In this document: positions 33,779-40,549 of the stretch, in pieces
How the letters are laid out: each line of letters starts with the position of its first letter
Position numbering within the stretch: the stretch's first letter is position 1
From: DATARH01 sp036268425
Lineage (GTDB): Bacteria > Pseudomonadota > Alphaproteobacteria > ATCC43930 > CGMCC-115725
Assembly: GCA_036268425.1 (NCBI GenBank)
Contig: DATAUE010000069.1
Location: forward strand, 124,001 to 188,000
DNA length: 64,000 nucleotides
Reading direction: 5' to 3'
Program-made: the position numbers and the translations under genes
Notes under the pieces: model-generated
Told to the model about the DNA's origin: nothing
The model's database searches: none
Seen by the model: the letters and a program-made list of their open reading frames with translations, nothing else

Positions 33779-35818
33779 ATGAGTTGGCTTGGCCTCGACC
33801 CAATCCCGCAAAGCGAGATGGCGCAGCGCGTCCGCGACCTGGATTGGGCCGCGACCCCACTCGGCCCGGTCGAGGACTGGCCGCCAAGTCTGCGCCAATC
33901 CGCGGCGATGATCCTCGTATCGGGCTTTCCGATGGCGATCCGCTGGGGACCACAACTCGTCCTGATCTATAACGATGCCTACCGCGAAATTCTCGGCGGC
34001 AAGCACCCGCAAGCCCTGGGACGCCCGCTCAGCGAAGTGTGGGAAGAGATTTACGACGTTCTCGGCCCGCTGAACGAGGCGATTCTTAAAGGCGAGCACC
34101 GTGGATTTTTCGCCGAGGACCATTTGTGGCGGGTGCGCCGGTATGGCGGCTCCTACGAGGATGCGCGCTTTACGATCAGCTACAGCCCCATTCCCGACGA
34201 GCAGGCGCCGCACGGCATCGGCGGCATCCTGACGACCTGCGTCGAAACCACCAAGCGCATCCGCACCGAGGAACGGCTGCGCACACTGAACGAAACGCTG
34301 GAAGCCGAGGTCGCCGAGCGCATCCGCGAGCGCGACAAGATCTGGCGGGTTTCGGAGGACCTGCTCGGCGTCACCAATTTCGAGGGATACTTCACCAGCA
34401 TCAATCCGGCCTGGACAGCGCTGCTCGGCTGGAGCGAAGACGAAATAAAGCGGATGCACATCACCCAGCTGCGCCACCCCGACGACGCGCCGCACTCGCT
34501 GGCCGGGCGCAACCAGCTCGCCGCCGGGGTTCCGACTGTCCGCATGGAAAACCGTCTTCGCCACAAGGACGGCTCGTGGCGCTGGCTGTACTGGACGCTG
34601 ACCGTGCAGGATGGCCTGATTTATGTGATCGGGCGCCACGTCACCGCCGAGAAGGAAGCCGCCGAACGGCTGCGCCGGGCGCAGGAACAGCTCGCGCAAT
34701 CACAGAAAATGGAAGCTATCGGCCAGCTCACCGGTGGTATCGCGCATGATTTCAACAATCTGCTGATGGTGGTCAGCGGCAACGCCGAGCGCCTGAAGGA
34801 CAAGCTGACAGACCCTCGCGACCGCCGCTCGATCGAGGCGATCGAACTGGCGTCGGCCCGCGGCGAAACCCTGACCCGCCAGCTATTGGTGTTTTCCCGG
34901 CGACAGGCGCTCAACCCCGAAATCATCGATATCGGGCGACGCCTGCAGGCCTCGCGCGACCTGCTGTCGAGTTCGGCGCGCGGCGATATCGACCTCGTCA
35001 TCGACATACCGGGCGACACCTGGCCGGTATCGGTCGATGTGCCGGAGCTGGAGCTTGCCCTCGTCAACGTCGTGGTCAACGCGCGCGATGCGATCGCCGA
35101 GAACGGCACGATCGCAATCACCGCACAAAACATACGGTTGCGTACCACCGACACCGCCGACGAGATTGAGGGCGAGTTTGTCGCGCTCGCGATCAGCGAT
35201 ACCGGTTGCGGCATTCCGCCGGATCTGGTGCCCAAGGTCTTTGAGCCGTTCTTCACCACCAAGGGACTGGAGAAAGGAACCGGGCTGGGCCTGTCGCAAG
35301 TCTATGGTTTCACCCGACAATCGGGCGGCACCGTAACGATCGAAAGCATTGTCGGTGTCGGCACCACGCTGGTCCTGTATCTGCCGCGCAGCGCCGCGCT
35401 CCCTGCCGCCGATCCCGAGATACCGGCGGGCAGTGAAAGCTCCTGCGCCAACGAACGCGTTCTTCTGGTCGAAGACAATGCGGATGTGCGCGAGGCCGCT
35501 TCGATGCTGCTGGCTCAACTCGGCTACCGGGTCGTCGAAGTCGACAATGCCGCCGCGGCGCTCGACGTTCTCGGCAGCGGCGAACGCTTCAACCTTGTGT
35601 TCAGCGACATCGTGATGCCCGGCGACCTCAACGGCATCGGGCTGGCACGCCAGGTGCGCAACAAGTACCCGCAGATGCGCGTGCTGCTGACGACCGGCTA
35701 TTCGCAGAGCGAAGCGGCGGCACAAAGCGGCTTTCCGGTACTGCGCAAGCCCTATCGCCTCGCCGCTCTGGCCCGCGCCGTCAGCGACGTCCTCGGCAAC
35801 CCCCACCCTCCGGCTTAG
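33779..35818 (+). CDS. Hybrid sensor histidine kinase with PAS domains and receiver
   Basis: About 679 residues, no membrane segment. Order: N-terminal sensory PAS/GAF-like region (LGPVEDWPPSLRQSAAMIL, IYNDAYREILGGKHP); a second PAS (YFTSINPAWTALLGWSEDEI) with PAC; a short coiled coil; dimerisation/H-box GGIAHDFNNLLMVVSGNAER with the phospho-His; HATPase (NVVVNARDAI, ISDTGCGIPPDLVPKVFEPFFTT, GTGLGLSQVYG); C-terminal receiver with LLVEDNADVRE, phospho-acceptor Asp in VFSDIVMPG and Lys in LRKPYR. The ATG at 33779 follows AAGG; reading further upstream would translate the tandem repeats. No separate response regulator is adjacent, so output may go through the receiver alone. Confidence 0.93.
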   Translation: MSWLGLDPIPQSEMAQRVRDLDWAATPLGPVEDWPPSLRQSAAMILVSGFPMAIRWGPQLVLIYNDAYREILGGKHPQALGRPLSEVWEEIYDVLGPLNEAILKGEHRGFFAEDHLWRVRRYGGSYEDARFTISYSPIPDEQAPHGIGGILTTCVETTKRIRTEERLRTLNETLEAEVAERIRERDKIWRVSEDLLGVTNFEGYFTSINPAWTALLGWSEDEIKRMHITQLRHPDDAPHSLAGRNQLAAGVPTVRMENRLRHKDGSWRWLYWTLTVQDGLIYVIGRHVTAEKEAAERLRRAQEQLAQSQKMEAIGQLTGGIAHDFNNLLMVVSGNAERLKDKLTDPRDRRSIEAIELASARGETLTRQLLVFSRRQALNPEIIDIGRRLQASRDLLSSSARGDIDLVIDIPGDTWPVSVDVPELELALVNVVVNARDAIAENGTIAITAQNIRLRTTDTADEIEGEFVALAISDTGCGIPPDLVPKVFEPFFTTKGLEKGTGLGLSQVYGFTRQSGGTVTIESIVGVGTTLVLYLPRSAALPAADPEIPAGSESSCANERVLLVEDNADVREAASMLLAQLGYRVVEVDNAAAALDVLGSGERFNLVFSDIVMPGDLNGIGLARQVRNKYPQMRVLLTTGYSQSEAAAQSGFPVLRKPYRLAALARAVSDVLGNPHPPA

Positions 35819-35939
35819 AGCTTGTCACCTTGGCCGGGCTTGACCCGGTAGGAGGTTGTTGAAAAAACCAAGGCATTCCCTCACTTTTGCGACTCTGCCC
35901 TTCTAGTCTGCCTCGCGCGGGTACACATAGAGGGTACAC
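35819..35939. other. Chromosome-prophage junction region (probable attL)
   Basis: A 121-base gap between the kinase stop and the integrase start. It holds a weak CCGGG/CCCGG hairpin near 35836-35850 without a T run, which could end the kinase message. Composition becomes less GC-rich to the right of about 35,860. No tRNA or other typical integration target is seen. The core of the attachment site cannot be fixed because its partner copy lies beyond the window. Confidence 0.4.
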
Positions 35940-35941
35940 AT
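35919..35941 (+). repeat. Ten-base direct repeat overlapping the integrase start
   Basis: The sequence GGGTACACAT occurs at 35919-35928 and again at 35932-35941, the second copy running into the integrase ATG. Direct repeats of this size beside an integrase are often recombinase arm sites or operator sites; here the function is inferred only from position. Confidence 0.5.
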
Positions 35942-37370
35942 GAGAGTCGCGAGAATGCCCGTCAACGAACTGCCTCACCTGACGCGGGATAAGGAAAGCC
36001 AGCGCTGGCAATATAAGCGGCGCTGGCCGAAAGAGTGCAAGGGCTTCCAGACCACCCGGTACGTCGTCAAGTTCCGCAAGGCGCTGACTGACGAACAGGT
36101 CATGGACGCGTGGCTTGCCGCCAATAGAGAGTATGACCGCAAGGTTGGCATCGTCCGCGACTTCCCGGAAATGGTCGCAGTCGGCAAGCAAATCGACGCG
36201 ATCACTCAGACCCTCCCCTATCTGAAAACCCTTGTCGCCGCACTCGACGCGGAGAACGCGGCCGATAGCCGGCGCGCGGCCGAACGGGAATACGAGGTCA
36301 ACTTGCTCAAGCTGGCGCAGCTTGGCGACGCAGACGCGCGCGCCGAGTTCGCGGCCCGGTTCAACATCCCTCTACAGGGTGCGGTGCCCGTCGAGCCGCA
36401 GGGCGGGGTGCCGGTCACGATTGACCGAGTCCTAGAGGCATGGGCCAACGAATACCGCGACCGTGATCCGCAGCGCCGGGTACCGAGTGACAAGGCGTTG
36501 CAGGCGAAACGTGGTGTGCTGCTGTACATGTTCGAGGCGCGCCGCAAGGCGGAAGATTTGCGCGGCATAACCGAGACGGACCTAAAGCAGCATCGCGCCT
36601 ATCTGCTGAGCGACGATCGCAAGCCGGGCCGCAAGGGTAACAAGCTGCCAAACGCACATGCCCATATCGAGGAACTGAAAACCTGTTTCAATGTCGCGGA
36701 TCGCAACGGCTTGCTCGGCGACATGCCCAACCCGGCCGCGAAGTTGCAGCACATTTCCAAGGCGGAAGTGACCCGCATGGATTTTACGGCTGCTGAGCGC
36801 GCCGCGATCCTGACAGCCGCGCGCGAGGCTCACCCACAAGTCAAATGGGCGCACTACATCGCGGCGTACACGTCCGCCATTCCGACAGAACTGCGCTTCC
36901 TTACCCCGTCGCATTTCCGGGTAGAGGACGGGGTACAGGTCGTTGACATAAGGCCGGCCAAGGGCTCGGCACTCAAGACACAGTACCGCCCGCGCACGGT
37001 GCCGCTGCATCCTGCATTGGTCGCCGAGGGCTTGTTGTCCTACGTCGAGACGATCCGGCGCGAGGGTGGCGACGATGCGCTGTTGTTCGGATACAGCGCG
37101 GCCTTGTTGAGCGACAAGATCAACGCGGTCATTCATCGGTTGAAAGCGGCCGGCGCCGTGGCTGATGATCCGCTCAAGAGTTTTTACTCGCACCGGCATA
37201 CGATCCTGACCGAACTCGACGGCCGGCTGATCTTAGATGACGAAGGGCGCAAGGTTGACGCGTCCTACCTTGTGGGTGGTCATGCGCCGCCTGACATTCA
37301 CAAAAAACATTATGTTCATGTAAAGATGCCGCGATTGTTGGCGGCTATCGAGACTTTGGCGGCAGTCTGA
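35940..37370 (+). CDS. int: Phage tyrosine recombinase (integrase) with altered active site
   Basis: A 476-residue integrase. An N-terminal arm-binding region (RDKESQRWQYKRRWPKE) and a core-binding region precede the catalytic domain from about residue 285. The catalytic Lys (ALKTQYRPRTVPLHP), Arg II (SFYSHRHT, residue 419), His III (GGHAPP, 448) and the Tyr nucleophile (KKHYVH, 458) are present. At the place of Arg I the protein reads AAYTSAIPTELRFL, with Ile at residue 314 where TG.R..E normally has Arg, and the His of HxxR is Tyr. It could be a divergent or a disabled enzyme. ATG at 35940 has AGAGGG just upstream. Its position marks the left end of the prophage. Confidence 0.88.
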   Translation: MRVARMPVNELPHLTRDKESQRWQYKRRWPKECKGFQTTRYVVKFRKALTDEQVMDAWLAANREYDRKVGIVRDFPEMVAVGKQIDAITQTLPYLKTLVAALDAENAADSRRAAEREYEVNLLKLAQLGDADARAEFAARFNIPLQGAVPVEPQGGVPVTIDRVLEAWANEYRDRDPQRRVPSDKALQAKRGVLLYMFEARRKAEDLRGITETDLKQHRAYLLSDDRKPGRKGNKLPNAHAHIEELKTCFNVADRNGLLGDMPNPAAKLQHISKAEVTRMDFTAAERAAILTAAREAHPQVKWAHYIAAYTSAIPTELRFLTPSHFRVEDGVQVVDIRPAKGSALKTQYRPRTVPLHPALVAEGLLSYVETIRREGGDDALLFGYSAALLSDKINAVIHRLKAAGAVADDPLKSFYSHRHTILTELDGRLILDDEGRKVDASYLVGGHAPPDIHKKHYVHVKMPRLLAAIETLAAV

Positions 37371-37385
37371 CGAAGGCATATTGCG

Positions 37386-38078
37386 ATGAACGAAGCCGAA
37401 TACCGCGACGCGCACAAGCTCATAGAAAGTCAGATTACCGGAGCGGCACGCGTCTTCTACACATACCTAGAAATACAAAAGATCGCATCGGAAGGCGGTG
37501 ACAATTTCCGCAAGATACAACAGGACGGACATTTCTGGACGCTCGAATTGTACGCGTTGCAATGCACCACGTTTATCATTCTTGGACGACTTTTTGACAA
37601 GCGGACGGATGTCTACTCTATCCCCGGCTTCTTAGACGACACCGTGAAGTCGCGAGACCTTTTCTCTAAAGCCGCTCTTAAAGAACGCAAGCGCGATGCC
37701 GTTAAAGATGGTCCTCCGGGCTGGCTCGAAGACTTGTTGTCACGCGCACATGAGCCGACTGACGACGATTTTAACAAGTTAACCGACGCCTTTGAGGCAG
37801 CCAAAAAAGAATGGCAGTTGCTGGCACCCATCCGGCATAAGGTGTTCGCACACACAGACCGGAACGCTTTAGACGCAAACTTTCAAGCAACACTATTCGA
37901 GAACACCACGATTGTAGGGGTTGAGGACATCCTCAACAACCTCATGAAAATTCGGCTCATGACATGGGAGTTACTGGAAAACGGTCGATTGCGTTGGATC
38001 GCAGACGACTACAGGACATATGCCGACGTGTACATTAACGACGCGCGGCAACTCTTTGGGCATATCCATATCGGTTAA
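37386..38078 (+). CDS. HEPN (AbiU2-like) protein, probable prophage cargo
   Basis: A 230-residue all-helical, soluble protein. The HEPN nuclease signature is seen as Arg150 and His156 in APIRHKVFAHTD, the Rx4-6H motif, in the arrangement of the HEPN_AbiU2 group; upstream helices (FWTLELYALQCTTFIILGRLFD) also match. HEPN proteins often cut RNA, and AbiU2-like ones are linked to abortive infection or toxin-antitoxin systems. It lies 15 bases after the integrase, on the same strand and apart from the virion genes, a usual place for genes expressed in the lysogen. Start ATG has GAAGG upstream. No antitoxin gene is adjacent, so the defence role is inference. Confidence 0.7.
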   Translation: MNEAEYRDAHKLIESQITGAARVFYTYLEIQKIASEGGDNFRKIQQDGHFWTLELYALQCTTFIILGRLFDKRTDVYSIPGFLDDTVKSRDLFSKAALKERKRDAVKDGPPGWLEDLLSRAHEPTDDDFNKLTDAFEAAKKEWQLLAPIRHKVFAHTDRNALDANFQATLFENTTIVGVEDILNNLMKIRLMTWELLENGRLRWIADDYRTYADVYINDARQLFGHIHIG

Positions 38079-38296
38079 TACGGGTCGGGGGAGCGAGGAA
38101 TACAATACCCGCAAGGGAAATTACTCCGGGTGAGCTACGGGTGCCTGTAGGTCCGTGGTTCGCTTGTTCACCCCCCGGCTGCCACCCTATGGGTGGTTGA
38201 CGGTTCTGCGGCGCCAGCCGCAGCCCCGGCTGCCCACCAACCATTGAGACGGTCAACAAGTAAATACCACCGCAATCTTGCGGTAGGTATTTCACA
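38079..38296 (+). other. Structured leader upstream of the tailspike gene
   Basis: A 218-base gap with three good hairpins. CCACCC-TAT-GGGTGG at 38182-38196; CTGCGGC-GCCA-GCCGCAG at 38206-38223; and a long stem at 38262-38292, AAATACCACCGCA against TGCGGTAGGTATTT, about 13 pairs with one bulged A and an ATCT loop. The last ends four bases before the TTG start and holds the GGTAGG ribosome-binding stretch in its right arm. An eleven-base direct repeat (CCCCGGCTGCC) also occurs at about 38173 and 38224. No gene is seen. Confidence 0.65.
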
Positions 38297-39766
38297 TTGG
38301 CCGATATTACAAATGACATCTGGAGTCCTGTAGACGCCGATAACAACTCGTCCGGGTTGTTGCCGGGCTTTCCCGAGGGAATGAATCCTTCGGTTGTAAA
38401 CGATGCCGGCCGCGCCCTCATGGGCAGCCTTCGCCGATGGTATGACGCGACCAACCCCACGCAAACGAGTACCGGCAGCGCCAACGCACAAGTCGTCACC
38501 TATATTGTGTCGCCAGCCGCATACGTGGTTGGCGATGTCTACCGCTACATTCCCGGCTTCACAAACACTGCCGCAACAACCTTCGGGGTTAATGCCCTTG
38601 GTGACGTGTCGGTATTGTGCCACGGCTTGCCGTTGTCCGGTGGCGAGATTGTGGAAGGCGTCATTGCTGTTCTCGCCTACGACTCCACCAACAACTTCCA
38701 ACTACTCAACCCGCAAAACCGCATCTTTGGTGATCTTCAAGTTCTCGGCAATCTTGCGGTTGGCGAGACTCTATCCGTCACAGGCGAGGTTACTGCTGAC
38801 ACGGTAGCGACCGTGCATGATGCCTTTGTTGGTGGCGCCCTGCATGTCACAGGAGTCATTGACGGTACCAGTGAAGCCCTGACAGGCGCCCTGACGGCTG
38901 ACAGCGTTTCGGTCAACTCGCTAACGGTTTCTGGCGACGAACACATAAGCGGCAAGCTGTATATCGGCGACAAGTCGATCAACATCGGTGGCATTGATGT
39001 CAACATCCTGCCGGCGGACGTTACCTTTTACATTAGTCCAACTGGTAGCGATTCAACAGGTGATGGTAGTTCCGGCAACCCTTGGCAGACCGCAAACCAT
39101 GTGTACGGCACCGTGGCCGCTAACACGAACTTTGGCACGCACATTGTCACAATCAACATGTTGCCGGGCACCTACAATGCCACATCAACCTTCTTTGGTC
39201 CGGGTGTAGGCAATTGGGCGATTCAATCGAGCACGGGTAGTGCGGCCGATGTCACGATTGCGGTTACTGGCTTTGAACAAGACGGCATTCATGTCAACGG
39301 TAATGCGACCTGCTTCGCATCAAACATTACAGTAGGTGCGACGGGCGGCTATGCGTTGGTAAGCTCGGGTCCTTCGCAGTTGACGTTGAGCCACGTTAAT
39401 GTCACGGCAGCGAATGCGCACATTGTGGCCTATGACGGTGGCACGACAGTTGTATTTGGCGGCTATGGAATTTTAGGTGACGCGACCTACCATTACGATT
39501 GCAGCCATGCCACGGTAGTCGCGAGCCAATCAGCAAACCCCATCAACGTCACGACAAGCGGCACGCGAGCCTTTACCGCGTTCGCGCGATGCGACGGTGC
39601 GGGGTATATCCGGGCGGTTTCGTGGACGTTTGGGCCGGGTGGTGCAACAGGGTCGCGTTACTCGGTAGACAGCAATTCGGTTATCGAGACTGCCGGCGGC
39701 GATCCGAGTTCATTTTTTCCAGGGGACACCAGCGGCGCGAGCGCGAACGGCGGAATCTTCGTTTAA
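38297..39766 (+). CDS. Phage tailspike/tail fibre protein
   Basis: A 489-residue protein rich in Gly, Thr, Val and Asn and low in Lys, as in fibrous phage proteins. The N-terminus (DITNDIWSPVDADNNSSGLLPGFPEGMN, SVVNDAGRALMGSLRRWYD) matches virion-attachment domains of podovirus fibres. A repetitive middle (LQVLGNLAVGETLSVTGEVTADT) looks like a shaft, and the last 250 residues, starting at YISPTGSDSTGDGSSGNPW, have the pattern of a right-handed beta-helix (pectate-lyase-like) used for receptor binding or polysaccharide cutting. TTG start; its binding site is in the hairpin just upstream. It is rightward, unlike the other tail genes. Confidence 0.75.
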   Translation: MADITNDIWSPVDADNNSSGLLPGFPEGMNPSVVNDAGRALMGSLRRWYDATNPTQTSTGSANAQVVTYIVSPAAYVVGDVYRYIPGFTNTAATTFGVNALGDVSVLCHGLPLSGGEIVEGVIAVLAYDSTNNFQLLNPQNRIFGDLQVLGNLAVGETLSVTGEVTADTVATVHDAFVGGALHVTGVIDGTSEALTGALTADSVSVNSLTVSGDEHISGKLYIGDKSINIGGIDVNILPADVTFYISPTGSDSTGDGSSGNPWQTANHVYGTVAANTNFGTHIVTINMLPGTYNATSTFFGPGVGNWAIQSSTGSAADVTIAVTGFEQDGIHVNGNATCFASNITVGATGGYALVSSGPSQLTLSHVNVTAANAHIVAYDGGTTVVFGGYGILGDATYHYDCSHATVVASQSANPINVTTSGTRAFTAFARCDGAGYIRAVSWTFGPGGATGSRYSVDSNSVIETAGGDPSSFFPGDTSGASANGGIFV

Positions 39767-39933
39767 TGAGCGAACACATTGACCGCATCCTGTATGCGCC
39801 GATCGAAGCAAAGCCGAATGCACGCGTGATCTATGGGCCGGATATCGAGGCGCAAATGCTGCCCGGCGAAATAATGGTCGCGCGCCTACAGCATGTCGCG
39901 TTGGTGGTAAAGCCTCCTAACCCTCTGACGTAA
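39766..39933 (+). CDS. Small phage protein coupled to the tailspike gene
   Basis: A 55-residue protein starting ATG inside the tailspike stop (TAATG). It contains ILYAPIEAKPNARVIYGPDIEAQMLPGEIMVARL, a mixed strand pattern with no membrane segment or signal. The stop/start overlap makes it likely that it is translated along with the tailspike, as small fibre chaperones or caps are, but I do not recognise the family and assign no function. Confidence 0.55.
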   Translation: MSEHIDRILYAPIEAKPNARVIYGPDIEAQMLPGEIMVARLQHVALVVKPPNPLT

Positions 39934-40030
39934 ATCGTCAATCCGGCGCCGTTAACCCTCAATTGGCTTGACGATCGGCGCCGGAAGGCGTTGGGTTACG
40001 GGGCGAAATACCCCCCGTGGAATCCTGCCG

Positions 40031-40549
40031 ATGATGATCCTTGTCGCCCTGTGCTTAGTGGGCATCATTTGTCTGCTGATCGTCATCGTTCAGCAAAACG
40101 AACAGCGCGAAAAAGCCGAGACGCAAAAATGGTACGCTCAATATGAGCGTGAACAGGAAGAAAAACGCGCCGCTGACATGGCTGAATATCGCCGGTGGGC
40201 CAAAGAACAAGACGATCTGGCCGCTGCAAAGATTGCGGCCGAGACGCGCCATGCAATCGAAATGGCTGCATTGGAGACGCAACGTGTTCGGGAAGCCGAA
40301 CAATGGGAAAGGGAGCAAGCGGCGGAACGGCTCCGCAATCCTCCCCTCACCGATGCCGAGCTTACGGCATGGCATGAGCTTGAGTTTTGGTGCATCGCCA
40401 TCGACAAAAAGCCCGTCTCGCGGGTAAAGCAGATGGCTGATTACTATGAGTCATTGGGCGTGCCGTACAACCATGCTCGCCGGCAAGCCATTGAGTACAT
40501 GACTCCGTCAAAGAAGATTATGGCGCCGACTGTCCAAACGGTGCAGTAG
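40031..40549 (+). CDS. Single-pass membrane protein with coiled coil (i-spanin-like candidate)
   Basis: About 172 residues: an N-terminal membrane segment (MMILVALCLVGIICLLIVIV) and then a long charged, Glu/Arg/Ala-rich coiled coil (QNEQREKAETQKWYAQYE through to about residue 105), then a short mixed region. This topology fits inner-membrane spanins (Rz) of phages, which join inner and outer membranes at lysis, but no Rz1 frame was recognised inside it, so it may have another role. The ATG at 40031 begins the membrane segment; a TTG at 39968 would add 21 residues. Its 3' end overlaps the convergent ejection-like gene by 32 bases. Confidence 0.6.
   Translation: MMILVALCLVGIICLLIVIVQQNEQREKAETQKWYAQYEREQEEKRAADMAEYRRWAKEQDDLAAAKIAAETRHAIEMAALETQRVREAEQWEREQAAERLRNPPLTDAELTAWHELEFWCIAIDKKPVSRVKQMADYYESLGVPYNHARRQAIEYMTPSKKIMAPTVQTVQ

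Noticed and set aside
35819..35939. tRNA gene as integration target
   Set aside because: No cloverleaf, anticodon arm or CCA end can be folded here; only a short CCGGG/CCCGG hairpin exists.
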